NCBI RefSeq assembly: GCF_021917145.1
Contig: NC_061066.1
Location: 9,212,685 to 9,276,684 of the forward strand
DNA: 64,000 bases
Source of the DNA: Hypomesus transpacificus
Taxonomy: Eukaryota > Chordata > Actinopteri > Osmeriformes > Osmeridae
Direction: 5' to 3'
Shown piece after piece: positions 1 through 12,309 of this stretch. The notes beneath the pieces were generated by a model. It was not told where the DNA came from, did not search any database, and worked only from the letters and a program-made list of their open reading frames with translations. Positions within the stretch are counted from its first letter, which is position 1; every line of letters begins with the position of its first letter. The translations under genes and the position numbers were made by a program.

Positions 1-365
1 AAGGTGATCGGCTACCATCTGACTCATGCCACAAGAACAGTTTCTTTCCATCTGCAGCTGGCCTCATCAACAAGGCCCAGGACCCTCAACTGACAATAAC
101 TCACTTATAAAGTACTGAGGGTTACATTAACACTCCTCAGTCACTTACTGCACACAGTAAGTGACTGATTTTTATTCATATTGTACAGTATTGTTAGTAT
201 TTTGTTGTAGTTTGTTTGTTTTAGTTTCTTACATTTTATATGTAAGGAAGACGTACACTTTTAAATGTTCTCATGGACCTTCCCACCAAAGTTAATTCCT
301 TGTTTGTGTAAACTGTTTGGCAATTAAACTGATTCTGTAATAACATTGTAATAACTGTAATAACT
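1..365. other. intergenic, no gene seen
   Basis: This is AT-rich sequence downstream of the minus-strand atosb gene. I see no coding exon, RNA gene or clear repeat before the SINE that starts near 366. Confidence 0.5.
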
Positions 366-552
366 TGGGGGTCAGATGGCTGAGCGGTTAGGGAGTCGGG
401 ATATTAATCAGAAGGTTGCTGGTTCGATTCACGTGTGCCAAATGACGTTGTGTCCTTGGGCAAGGCACTTCACCCTACTTGCCTCGGGGAGAATGTCCCT
501 GTACTTTCTGAAAGTTGCTCTGGATAAGAGCGTCTGCTAAATGACTAAATAT
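366..552 (+). mobile_element. tRNA-derived SINE, full copy
   Basis: The 5' part looks like a class II (Ser/Leu-type) tRNA. A box TGGCTGAGCGG is at 377-387 and B box GGTTCGATTC at 421-430, so an internal pol III promoter is present. The body includes the 'cttgggcaaggcacttcaccc' type segment. The 3' end carries the 'gataagagcgtctgctaaatgac' type tail that fish SINEs share with their partner LINE. A second, inverted copy lies at 7,709-7,885, and tail-only fragments occur near 28,060, 42,270, 55,660 and 62,320. Pol III activity is not shown by sequence alone. Confidence 0.85.
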
Positions 553-1953
553 AAAATATGAACTTACCACTTGATATGTTGGCCCCCAGAGGGCTGGCGA
601 TCAGAAGGGAAAGCTTTTTTTCACAGACTTTTTATTTATTTTTCACAGACTTTTTTTCTCTACCTTTTTTTCCCGCCTACCTTTGTTCACCCCTACCTTT
701 GTTCACCCCCTAACTCTGACTAGGAAGGTCCCACATGCATGAAACATACTCATACTAGTCCCATTAACGTACACAGAATCATTTGATGCTGGAATCAAAA
801 ATGTTCCCCCCCCAAAAAAAAATTGTGCAATTGAAAAGGGCTTGTGAGCTTTCTCATTATTTTTAGGGGAGGGCAGTGTAACAGGCCACACTGAGGTTAG
901 GCTGAGATGTAAGCCACACTCCCACTTATATTTGCAAGGGCCAGTCTCTGAGTCTCTCTGTCCACTCCAAACCCTAAGGGGGTCATTCTGATGGCCTTTC
1001 AAAACCAGGGACTCTTTAACCCTAACTGGAAGTATAAACCCAAGTCTTGGGTCTAAAACAGACAGATACACACTTAAAATTGACATGATGACACAGGTAT
1101 CACTCGCCAGTCATGAGTTTAATAATTTAAATACACATAGACTTCCTCCCATATTAAATACCCCAGCTTCCCCCCTCATCCCTCCTCCTTCTGCCCCCCT
1201 CCATACACTTATTCAGCTCTGCATCCCCCTCTCCACAGGGGGCGTATCCAGCTGAAAAAATGTGCAGTATATTGCTTTTTAAGACATTTTCAAACAAAAT
1301 TTCAATACAGCTTTGTTCCTATCTTTTCTGCTCCCATATCGACTGTTTTGAACATAACGAGAACATACAACACACAGTGTCCCTCAGTCTGGCTACACAC
1401 ACAAATCCCAGGCCCTTGAGTGGTCAGTATCATGATGCTTGAGAAAAGTGGGTTTACTGGATCATCTGTAGACATGTCTTATTTCCATTTGATGGTCTTT
1501 GTGATTTCCTTCCTTCACGAGTGTTCCTGTGTCCCAAGTTTCTGCCTCCCAAAACTAGTGTCAGGATTTGCTTACAGTCCTCTCAGGAAGGAAGTGTGTG
1601 CTGTATGCAGCTTGCTATTGGCTCACTGGTTCCGGCGGTAGGGTTGTCATTGGTCCACCACAGGGGTGAGGGGTGGGTGCAGGCAGAGTGAAGGACAGTG
1701 TGTCAGGGCACTGAAGAAATACTTGGTTTAGTCACAAGGCATGCATGTTAACATTGAACTCAAAAGTCTCTGTTTGTGAGTGTATACAACTCTGTTGTTT
1801 GAGGTGTGTGAATGTATGCTTGTGCCTCTGTGTATGTGGTGTGTCCAAGTATTTTCAAGTTTCTTGTCCATGTTTTAAACAGTCAGTCTGTGCCACCGTT
1901 TCCTCTGAAAGGGGGGGGGCTGCGTTGGTTTCAGAGCAGGGACTGGCGGGAGT
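553..1953. other. atosb 3' flank / probable 3' UTR with a dispersed repeat
   Basis: No coding exon is visible. The segment next to 1,953 is probably atosb 3' UTR (minus strand); an ATTAAA-type signal in minus orientation lies near 1,119-1,124. Positions about 703-790 share a block ('ctaggaagg...cccacatgcatgaaac...catactagtccc') with 38,225-38,410 in a gtf2h2 intron, so this is a dispersed repeat family. Several short open frames here have no family resemblance. Confidence 0.45.
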
Positions 1954-4900
1954 TCAAACACGAGGGGAGTATTTGGGGTTTCTTGGCACCTCGGTGAAGG
2001 ATTTAAGCTCATAAGGAATCCCTGTGTCCACCTCGATGGACTTGCGAGAGAATAGCAGCCGAATATCATTGTGCAAGTAGATTTTACCAGATTTGGAACT
2101 CTGGAATCTAGAAATGAACACAAAAATATTATTTCTGAAAAATAAACAGGCAACATTTATTTTAAGGATGCATCAAGCAATTGAAACTCCGCACATACCG
2201 GAGGTGTATCAGGTAACACAGAATCTTCTTTCTGTCTGTGGCCCCACCCTCTCTAGGCTCCTCCTTTTCATCCTCTTGCCCCTCCGCCACTGGCATAAGG
2301 AATATGCGCTGACGCAAGAAGGTGATGTGATTGGCGGGCATGTCTCCAAAGTTGTACGTCACCAGGAACATCTTAACCACAGTTTTGTTGGGATTGAATA
2401 AGGTCTGAGTAAAGAAGATGGACGGAAAATACATGTTTTAAAACCTCAAAATATTGATACTTTAGTTTAGAAAAGTGAAATACTTCAGAAAATGGATAAT
2501 GCATAAAAAAAAACACATGACATGGACTATAATTTGACTCTGACAATGAGGTTGGTCACACTGACGAACAAAAAACATTTAGAATAATGGAAAGAGGAAC
2601 AAAGACAAATCAAGAATACAAAACTAATTGTGTTGGGGATAAGGGGGGGTTAGGGATAAGGGGGGGGATAAGGGGAGGGTGGGCTCACCACTTGAATGGT
2701 TCCTGCTTTGGGTATACTGTATCCTTTCTTTCCAAGAGAGTCGAGGGAAATCATTCCCTAAGGAGGGAAGGAGACACACAATTCAAACAATACCACTGGA
2801 TAACATTTTTATCTGCATTGAAAGTCCTCTGGCCAGGACCAATTACATGCCAAAACTATTTTTGAGAACATTTCTTATATACACACAGAGTTGCCGGCTA
2901 AGCGTGTGTGTACTCACTAGGAAGGGTGAGGGTGCACTGTGCTCAGAGAGGTCGTAGTAGGTGACCTGCACGGGCAGTGTAACGTGCTGGGGGCAGTAGG
3001 AGCCGCTGGCGCCGATCTCCGCTGTAAAACCCTCGATGCGCCCCGACGGACAGAAACGGCCCTTGAGGATGGACTCCTGGAAATAACCGCACACAGACAA
3101 GTAAAAATACAGCTCCCCTGTTGACAGTCCTAGATATACAAGTGGCAGCAACTACTTATTTATTGAATGCGCCTGGCAGGTTGCCATGTTTGGGGTGTGT
3201 CGTACCTCAAAGTTTCCCAGCAGTGAGCGGCTGATGGAGGAGGGCCAGTCTGCACGAGCCGGGCGGCAGGTCTCTGTACGCCGCCCGCTACGCAGTTGAC
3301 GACTAGATGCACACACAAACACAGCGGAACTTTGTTAATTGCAAAAATCGATCACTGCAAAGGGTTAGGGTCAGGTGGTTTTAAACCATAACCGTTTAAA
3401 CATACCTCTTCAAGCGCAGGGCACTCTTCACTCTCCTCCCAGCTCTCATGCAGTCAGAGGCACTCTAGGGGACAGGAGTATGAATACAACTAATAAGGCA
3501 TCACAATACATCAATGAATACCATGGATGTGCACAAGAACATAACCGCATTTTTTTAACCAAGCATTTTTTTTTTTTAAACCTCTTTTTATTGAGAAAGG
3601 TAAATTATAAACAGACACACATCTATACATGAGTTCTCTTTTTTCTTACACACAAAACACCAAAACACCCCACTCCCAGCCCACTCCCGACTGGACCAAA
3701 TAAAAAGGATTAACAATACAGACAATTACAAAGGAAATACATACTTAGAATTAAAACAGGAGTAAACAAATATGATTTCTGTGAAGAACGGCACGTCTCC
3801 AAAACTTTCTTATGACCCACCATAGTGGATTACTATAGCCATGTGTTTATATATCGTGTAGCTTGACCATAGAAAGAGGCAGTCATTCCTCTGAAGTCAG
3901 CAACCTTAAGTCTTAGTGCAGTTAAATGTCACTTGATTTTTTGGTACATGGTGGTAGTAGCAAGAATCAGTCAATGACGCATAAGTTGGGTGATGTGTCT
4001 TGGCAAGTGTGTGGGAGTCTCCTTGCATGTGGATCTGGTGGGTATTGTTTGGGTTATGGTTAGTAGGGTTAGTTACTTACTGGGTATGAAGTCTCGGATG
4101 CTGCTTCCCACGCACACACATTCCCCACATCCCAGCTGTTCATAGTGGAAAGTTCCCAGTCCTGTCTTCCTTCACCAGCTAAACCAAACTTAAGCACTTC
4201 TCTAGTTAACCAGTCGCTAGTTAATACTTCACAATCTGAACCTATGCTATCTAGCCCCTCTACAAGACATGAGGCTGTCTGTCAGCTAGGTTTATCCACA
4301 TCACACTCACTCTCAGCCACTGTGGACATCTTAACCTGTCTCAACCTTTCTCTGCCAACCCTAATCCTGTCCCTCACTCTCCAACGTCTCAGACTTTCTC
4401 TCTCCCTTTATCAACTCTTTCCTTCCTCCGTACCTCTAAATCCTGTTTCTGTTCCAGTTGCTCTGTATCTCGACCTCCCTCTGTACTCTGCCCTAACACC
4501 CTTGACTCTGAGCCTGCCAGGTCATGATGATCACAGTTGCAACCGTTACGGATGCACCTATGCTAAAAAAGTAGCCTCTTTGTCACCAAAGGCAATGTAG
4601 CACCTGCCCCCCCGGCACCCTTCCTACCACCCTTTCTGGAAGCTGAAATTTACTGTATTGGAGCATGGGGGGACCCAGAAAGACCAGTGGAGTGGGGTGT
4701 GGAGAGAGGTGTGTGTGTGTGATGTGACGACAATGGAATCTCCCTCAATGGGATACATTCTGGAGCCACTCAGCTTGTTCCAGCACACCAGGGGATAATG
4801 AAGTAATCCCTCACTCTCCTTTCCTTCTCTCACTATCCATCCTTCTCTCACTCTCTCCATCCCTCTTTCACTCTACTCATCCTTCTCACTCTATTCACCC

Positions 4901-6392
4901 CATTCTCACTGTCTCCATTCCTCAATCACTCTCTCCATCCCTCAATCACTCTCTCCATCCCTGAATCATTCTCTCCATCCCTTTCTCACTCTATTCATCC
5001 CATTCTCACTCTCTCCATCCCTCAATCACTCTCTCCATCCCTCTCTCACTCTATTCATCCCATTCTCACTCTCCATCCCTCAATCACTCTCTCCATCCCT
5101 CAATCACTCTCTCCATTCCTCAATCATTCTCTCCATCCCTCTTTCACTTCAACTGTGTGAATCTGAAAAACTTTTGCAGGTTTCCATCCAGGTCTCCCTC
5201 CCTCCATCTCTTAATATTTGTTGGTAGTATTTCATGCTTGGGCTGTGTATGTGAGTGTGAGTGCATGTATTAATATGTGATTGTGTGTGCTCACCCTGGT
5301 CCGGTCTCGCACCGAGGGCAGCAGGTGGTTCCAGAAGGGAGCGGCCTTGGCGTCAGTCCCACGGCAGGAAGCCAGGCCCAGCCCGGGGGCTAGCAGAGCC
5401 AGCCGGCTCCTCTTTGAGGTGGATGGACCCTCGTCCTCAGAGCACGACTCCCCTGTGTCGCTAGGCGACAGCAGCTTCTTCTTGGCCGCGCAAGGCCCTG
5501 ACGGGGTAGAGCGAAGCCCTCTGCTACTGGGTGTCTTCTCCCAAGAGGCCAGCCCGCTGCTGGAGGCGGTCTGGGTTGCATTGCCCTCCGGTGGGGATGA
5601 CTCCAGCCCTGCCTCCCCGGGCTCCTGCAGCTCCGTGGGGAGGGGGGACATGGGCTTTTGTAGAATCCTGTACGAGCCTCCATCGGTGCAAAAGCTAGGC
5701 TTCCCAGTCGGAGAGTCGTTACTGTAGCCCTCTCTTCCTGGGCTGCCAGGGACCCAGGTTTGAGTATCCCTCTCAGGAGGAGAGCCCATCCTGGGAGAGG
5801 GCCCCAAGGAAAAGCCCTGGTCACATGGTTGACCGTGGGGGTCGCATATGGGGGGGGATTTGGGCGAGAGCGGTGCCCACACATCTGGGATTGGCCGGTC
5901 ATGGTTGTGCTGGGCGGGGCGTCGGGCGGGGGTGTGGCTTGGGGAGAGGGGCGGTGACTTGGGCGACAAGCTGCCTTCAGTGTCTCTATGATCTATCAAT
6001 GTGCAGGAGATGACTGAGCCCACGTGTGGCCCCGGCCCACACAGCACCCCTCCCTCCAGGGCATCCCTGCTGGAGGAGACCCCCTCCACATGGGGCCACT
6101 TGTGGGTCAGCTGGGGCTCCTCCAGGCCCCTCTTCACCGCCACCCTGCCAGACCGAGACGGGGGCTCAGTGGGGGGCTCCAGAGCAGTGGAGAAGCCCCC
6201 TAGCTGGGAGAAGATGGAGAGCTGGTACACCTTCTGGAGTCTGAGCTCCTCCTGGCCGAAGGGCCGCAGCCCTGCGGTCAGCCCAGGATCGGGGCCCCGT
6301 ATTGGGGCCGCAGATGGAGGTAGGTCTCCCTGCTGGGCTGGAAGCTCCACAGGCGCCTCCCTACGCGCCAACTCAACGTGAATGTGCCGCAT
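1954..6392 (-). CDS. atosb: Atos homolog protein B
   Basis: Atos proteins are nuclear transcription regulators; fly Atossa raises mitochondrial function in macrophages (family knowledge). Coding exons on the minus strand are 6392-5295, 3464-3406, 3302-3206, 3076-2918, 2757-2689, 2404-2199 and 2107-1954. They sum to 1,842 nt, 613 aa, with matching phases. The start is the ATG in MRHIHVE, inside an exon that begins near 6,432. Residues 1-366 are one large low-complexity, Ser/Pro-rich exon with the motif DAKAAPFWNHLLP near its end. Residues about 410-471 (RSLLGNFEESILKGRF, SGRIEGFTAEIGASGSYCP) match the Atos conserved domain DUF4210. Residues 472-613 (TLFNPNKTVVKMFLV, DMPANHITFLRQR, RLLFSRKSIEVDTGIPYEL) match the C-terminal meiosis-segregation domain. 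The N-terminal sequence resembles ATOSB more than ATOSA. Confidence 0.93.
4800..5160. repeat. pyrimidine-rich imperfect tandem repeat
   Basis: Degenerate 'cactctctccatccctcaat' units of about 18-20 bp lie in the atosb intron upstream of coding exon 2 (gene sense: downstream of the large exon). No coding or RNA function is seen. Confidence 0.7.
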
Positions 6393-7708
6393 GGCTTTTA
6401 CTGGTTTCAGGTCTTTGAGAATGAGACAAGTCCTAGAAAGTGCAAAGAAGCAGAGAAATGACAAGAAGAGGAAGTCCTATAATCACTGCTGTGATGTCTT
6501 CACACAGTGCAAATCAGGAAGACTCTGATCACCTGGAAAAAAAACAGAAAGACTGAGATGATGGAGGACAGAAACATAGTAGCTAGTTTAATCACAACTG
6601 GGTTACTACTGAGCATTGCTAGAAAATATAATCATTGACTTGAACACATTTACATGTACAAAACATTGACCAAGCTGCATTTCTAATGGAATATTTGCCT
6701 CTCTCACCTATGGGTTCTTCTGTTCTGCCTCCTGCCCATTCCACCACATCTGGAGATGCTACCACAGGAATCAGATCACCCCCATGGTTACCTCCACGAG
6801 AAGCATGGCAACCTCCACGAGAAGCTACCAGCATCCCCCAACGGGTCAACAGACGGGGAGCAGCACAGGAAGTGATGGAGATACAGGAAGAAGTTGTAAA
6901 GGGAGTGATGGAGATACAGGAACTGTCACCTGGGGATCAGAAGTAAACTTGTTGGACATTCCATTATACTGACGTTTAGGACTAAAAAGGAATACACGTG
7001 CTGGAATGGTTATTTGTTTTAGTGCTATTGAAACATTGAAACTTACTGAGTGACGATTCGTCAGTGAGGTGGGAGGGTCCTGAGAAGAGGAAGTGCAGAG
7101 GAACAGGAAGTGTCTCTCCTTAAACTTCCCCTGTGATTGGCTGACAGCCGGAGACGCCCTCCCTCAACACCTGGGCGTGGGGTGTGACTTAGAGTCTGCA
7201 TCATGACACAGGCATTCCACAGAGAACCCCCTGGAGACAGACAGGCACAAACATGTCAATCAACCAATCAATGGACAAATCTCCAATGACTGGGACAGTT
7301 GCCAGGGTTGGCGTTCATCTGAGATGGATCTGAGACAGGCTTAGGGCTATCTAGCTACAGGAATCTGTCTGTCTGTCTGTCTATGGCTCGATTGACTGGA
7401 GAACTGGGGAGTGTATGAAGTTGGCAGTCAGCAGGTGTCTTGCTCAGGACACAAGGACCGGCAGTAACACCGTTGATGTCGTTCAGATGAGAAGCTCACC
7501 TTCATGAAGATAAATATGACATATAAACATAAAGCAAAACCTCATGCGAGCCTGGGGGAAACCTCACCTACATGGCTGAACACGACCCCTTTTATACGCA
7601 ACACCAAATCAACTTACTGCATCTGAATCACCAGCTGTATCGCAGGCACTGTCCCTTAGAGGATTCTAGCCATGACTGTTAAGATAATCAATGAAATAAT
7701 TACATTAC

Positions 7709-7885
7709 ATTTACATTTAGTCATTTAGCAGACACTCTTATCCAGAGCGACTTACAGTAAGTACAGGGACATTCCCCCCGAGGCAAGTAGGGTGAAGTGC
7801 CTTGCCCAAGGACACAACGTCATTTGGCAGGGCAACCCTCTGATTACTATCCCGACTCCCTCACCGCTCAGCCATCTGACTCCCC
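7709..7885 (-). mobile_element. tRNA-derived SINE, inverted copy lacking the B box
   Basis: Reverse complement of the family seen at 366-552. The tail 'catttagtcatttagcagacac' is at the left end and the A-box complement 'ccgctcagcca' at about 7,864-7,874. The segment holding the B box in the first copy is shortened here, so the internal pol III promoter is broken. Confidence 0.8.
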
Positions 7886-8105
7886 TGACACTAATTGATC
7901 TATTAATGTACTAACTATCTGTACAAGCAAGTTATTACACATTCACAAAAAGACTAATATTGATAAATATATGCACGGACTAGACCCCAGCTAATATCTA
8001 CCGGAACATTCAATACTTCCAAACGGAACAGAGCAGACCCGAGTCCCACTTGGACCAGAACCCAGCAGCTGCCATGACAACCGCCAGCCATCATGACAAC
8101 AGCCC

Positions 8106-8252
8106 CAGGGGCGCCGTATAAGGGGGAAAGTTAAGACGATTCTAAGGGCCCCTGACTGACAGGGGCCCCCAAAAATAGAAAAACTAATTATAAAAAAATA
8201 TAAATATATATTTTCTTTTTCATGGGGCCCAAAATTCCTGGCGGCGCCCCTG
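8106..8252. mobile_element. hAT-type MITE, 147 bp
   Basis: Perfect terminal inverted repeats CAGGGGCGCCG start at 8,106 and end at 8,252. The element is flanked by an exact 8-bp direct repeat AACAGCCC at 8,098-8,105 and 8,253-8,260, the target duplication length of hAT transposases. It has no coding capacity, so it was mobilised by a transposase encoded elsewhere. Confidence 0.88.
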
Positions 8253-8955
8253 AACAGCCCCTTTGTGCTCTGCCACAGGATGACTGGCTGAAGATGCCTG
8301 TCCAAGAAAACATAGCTCGACAAAACAAAATGGCTGCCCCCCAAAAGGTCAACATGGGCACACAAAATGTCAATTGAAACATTCTGAGCTCTACTGGGTG
8401 ATGACTGAAACATTATGAACTCTACCGGGGGATGTTATGTTTCTAAATGTTATGAATTATGAAAAACACTTCCTCCCCAGCTTCGCTCCTCAATGACAGA
8501 CATTCCTGAGTCTGAACACAAGACCACCCCAGTTGTATGTTTAGCTCCCGTACAGGTGCAACTAAGGACGGAACTCAAGATGACTGGATCAGGTAAGCTT
8601 GTGTTGAATAAACAATGTGCAGTGACTCGTCTCCCTGGCTGACTAGTTCAACATACCCACAGTCATAAAATAAAACAAATCTCCAAGTAGGGTACCCAGT
8701 GCACGAGAGGTCTGGGTACCCTTAGGCCTCTACAAGAATCAGATGTCCTCCAAAGAGCAGGGATGACAACAGAACTGATGAGCAGTGTTACAAGCAGCAG
8801 GGTGCATTTAGAGACGGAGACACTGAAACAGACAGATGTAGAGGGTTAGGACTGGCTGGGAGGGAGGAAGGATGAGCAGACAGGAGATATGAGGCAGAGA
8901 TGGAGATAACACCACAGTAAGAGCGATGGATGACAGGAGTATAGTACATGTAGTA

Positions 8956-9469
8956 CAGTGGAGCTTTCTTTAAGACTGCAAGGGAAGCTCGGCTTCCCCT
9001 AAAATGTCAAAATCTAATGGTCAAATATTTACTGTTGTGTTAACATTTTAAATGCGTTAGAACACCTTCATGTCGAAAACGAGTTCATTCAGAATCAGCT
9101 ACATATATTAGTAAGTCGACTGACTGATTTCCTTCTCATACATTCCCGTAGCTCCACAGTGCATTTCCCTGTTGAAGCCCAGCGTCCATGGACTTCAATG
9201 GGGCTGCTGTGAACAGTTTTTTTCAGTGCTTCGAAACTCTACGGTCATTGGATAAATGCTGTGAAATGCTGTCCCGCCCACGGATGCTCAGCGTCTCCAA
9301 CGGTCCGTTAGATCGTTCGTTCATTCATTCATTCATTCATTCATACAGTAGGCTAGGGTCGTGTCGTAGGGGTGAACTAGCTAGAGAACTAGCTAAATGA
9401 ATGGAGAACATATATGATGTAGGCCGAAAAATGAGCTTCCCCTATATGAAAGAGGAGCTGCCGCCACTG
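8956..9469. mobile_element. hAT-type non-autonomous element, 514 bp
   Basis: Left end CAGTGGAG and right end (reverse complement) CAGTGGCG are hAT-like. Exact 8-bp duplication ATGTAGTA flanks it at 8,948-8,955 and 9,470-9,477. The interior has an ATTC microsatellite at about 9,320-9,343 and no transposase reading frame. Confidence 0.82.
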
Positions 9470-9853
9470 ATGTAGTAGTGATGGATGACAAGAGTATAGT
9501 AGAGGGGGGAGGGAAGACGAGAAAGTAAGACTTTAGTGCACAGATACATTACATACATAATGTGAAAAAGAGAGATAGAAAGAGAGTCACCATCTCAGGT
9601 CTTGTTACGTAAGCATATGTGTCAGTGTGTGTGAGGATGTGTCAGTGTGAGTGTGGATGTGTCAGTGTGTGTGTGGATGTGTCAGTGTGTATTAGAGAGA
9701 ATCAGGTTGCCTTCCAGCTGGCTGTGTGATCTGGGTCATGTGTTTAGAGGGCACAGTGACAGTGACTGTATTACATCAGTGCCAGTGGGGGTGCAGTAGA
9801 GGAAGGACCTATGACTGACACATACAGAGAGATACAGAGAGAGAGAGACACAC

Positions 9854-10373
9854 TGTGGCAGAAATTGCGATTTCCTGTGTGCTTGCATTATTCACTAATC
9901 AATAGAACTAGTCATTACATACTAGTTAGTATGTTCTCATGTAAGCTTGCTATTAATAAGAGTAGATTGTCTCTATGTGTCAGGATTAATAGATGTTCGG
10001 GATCAGGAGAAAGAACTGGTTAAACGTCCTTTGTCATGATTACAAGGAGAGCTCCACCAAAGAACTCTAGTCTAAGAGTTGTCATGTGTTGGGAGCAGTG
10101 AATCTCTTTCTCTGAGACTGTTGTAACGTCATTACTGCCTGACTGCCACAATCTATGTTTACATTCTTGTGCCCTATAAAAGATGGTCCTCCGGCCTTCA
10201 GAGCTGAGAGAGACATCATTGAGACCTAAGCCTGGTGTTGTGTTGTCATTTATTGTCAGAGGTCTTGTTTTCTCTCCCAATCTGCAGATTGATAAATACT
10301 TATTAAAATCCAGAACTCAACTGAACTTAGTCACTCCGTTTATGAAGAGACGGACAAAACACTTTCTTCATCA
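9854..10373 (+). mobile_element. possible solo LTR
   Basis: A TG...CA-bounded segment has a TATA-like 'ctataaaag' near 10,174 and an ATTAAA near 10,303, an LTR-like order. Flanks are CA-rich, so a target duplication cannot be decided. A related stretch ('gaagag.cgga...aaaac') occurs inside the element at 50,604-51,158. The assignment is tentative. Confidence 0.33.
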
Positions 10374-10600
10374 ATACACACACACACACACAGAAACTGA
10401 CACACACGATTGATCAACCTTACAGAAAGCACGACTCAATCCAATGTCATCTCTAATTAATCTTGTGACACATGTGCCCATAGTAGTTACACACCATTAC
10501 CTTTGAGGGCTCTCTCGCTCGCACACACACACACACCCCCGGAACACACACCCACACTATGTGTGCTATACTATGCCCCTCCACCTCACACACGCACACG

Positions 10601-10774
10601 CTCCCTGTAGCTCAACACTGCCGTGTTAGCCTCCCTGCAGCTCAACACTGCCGTGTTAGCCTCCCTGTAGCTCAACACTGCGGTGTTAGCCTCCCTGTAG
10701 CTCAACACTGCCGTGTTAGCCTCCCTGCAGTTCAACACTGCCGTGTTAGCCTCCCTGCAGTTCAACACTGCGGT
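10601..10774. repeat. minisatellite, about 30 bp x 6
   Basis: Tandem 'ctccctgtagctcaacactg' based units with Pstl-like ctgcag variants. The open frames across it on both strands are repeat artefacts. Confidence 0.85.
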
Positions 10775-11170
10775 AGCCCAGCTCTCAGGAACTGAAAGAA
10801 GGAAGATGAAGAAAGTGAGGAGGAAAGAGAGGAAGGAGAGGGAGCAGGGAGGAGGGATCGGGGGAAATAGGGAGGGGGTGGAGGGAGCAGAGAGGGGAGG
10901 GATCGGGGGGAGGAGGGATCATCCCCACCATGCATCAATATCAGGAAGAAAACATGCTAAAACAAAATACATACTAAATACATCCTGTCTGTCTGTTTCT
11001 CCTGTGGCCAGTTTAGGAGACATGGAGTCATCCTCTTCTAATAAGTGTCACCAACATCCCCCCTCAGCTTGTGACACTCGCCTTCCCAAAAATACTTGTT
11101 TCTGCCCTTCTCTTTCCTTCTTGTCTTTCAGGAGGCAGCTGGAGGAGTTTCACACACAGCTGACATCCTG

Positions 11171-11270
11171 GGTCTCCCTGGGTCTCCCTGGGTCTCCCTG
11201 GGTTAGGGTTATGTCTCCCTGGGTCAGGGTTATGTCTCCCTGGGTCAGGGTTATGTCTCCCTGGGTCTAG
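11171..11270. repeat. short tandem repeats, 10 and 21 bp
   Basis: 'ggtctccctg' units pass into 21-bp units containing 'gggtcagggttatgtctcc'. Confidence 0.75.
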
Positions 11271-11782
11271 GTTAGGACTGGTTCTCCCTCCCCCTTTAGT
11301 TGTCCTCCTGGCTTCCTTACTCCTGGATAAAGGTGCCAGGAAAGAGAGGCTGCCTGTGAGAGTGTGTCAGCATGGCCAGCCAGCTCAATCACTTTTTAAC
11401 CTCTCTCTCTCTCTCTCTCTCTCACATAATGAAGCTCTTCACACTGACTTATCTTTCCCCTCCCACACTTTCTATTCAAACTGTCTTTCAGTCTGTCTAT
11501 TCTAAGCCCTGCTCTACCTTCGTCTCTTTCCCCCACTGCTCTTCCTGCTTCCTCCCTGCTGGTAGACCGAGGCATGCTCCGTCAGCAGTGAACACAGAGG
11601 GGAGGGGGGACTGAAGAGCGGGTGCTGATTGGACAAGGAGGAGGGTCAGCTGTAGTGGCTGAGGCCTTGATTGGTTAGTAGGGAGACGAAGCCTTGTCCA
11701 CCTTGTTTGGCCTGTTTTGCAGACGACAAGAGAGCAGCAACAGTGAGCAAACAGCCTCTAACTCAGACAGCCTCTAACCTAA

Positions 11783-11975
11783 GGTGTCTGTCTCACCACA
11801 CAGGGCGTCTGTCTCACCCCACAGGGAGTCTGTCTCACCCCACAGGGCGCCTGTCTCACCACACAGGGCGTCTGTCTCAGCACACAGGGCGTCTGTCTCA
11901 CCACACAGGGCGTCTGTCTCACCACACAGGGCGTCTGTCTCACCCCACAGGGCGTCTGTCTCACCACACAGGGCG
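11783..11975. repeat. minisatellite, 21 bp x about 9
   Basis: Units of 'gtctgtctcaccacacaggg' type. Because 21 is a multiple of three it stays open in several frames, which explains the apparent 114-117 aa frames here. Confidence 0.85.
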
Positions 11976-12198
11976 TGTATATGATAAGAGTGTGATCTTG
12001 CATGTGCGTGTGTAACTGTAAGTCTGTGAACTGTACCAGACTTGAGGTAAGGGTGTGTTTTGTTTTTTTAAGTGGAAGTACCAGCAGCAAAATGTTCCTA
12101 AACAGACGCTGACTGCTGAGAAAAAGATGCAAATACCCCTCCCAGTGCCAGCACCCCCACCCTCAACCCAGTACACACACAGAACGAAGAGTGACTCA

Positions 12199-12309
<111 letters not shown>

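Noticed and set aside
3550-3800. Possible LINE 3' end in an atosb intron
   Set aside because: Only an oligo-T run and AT-rich sequence; no reverse transcriptase fragment was visible.
4145-4600. 151-aa plus-strand frame in an atosb intron
   Set aside because: Low-complexity Leu/Ser composition, no domain, no splice or promoter support.
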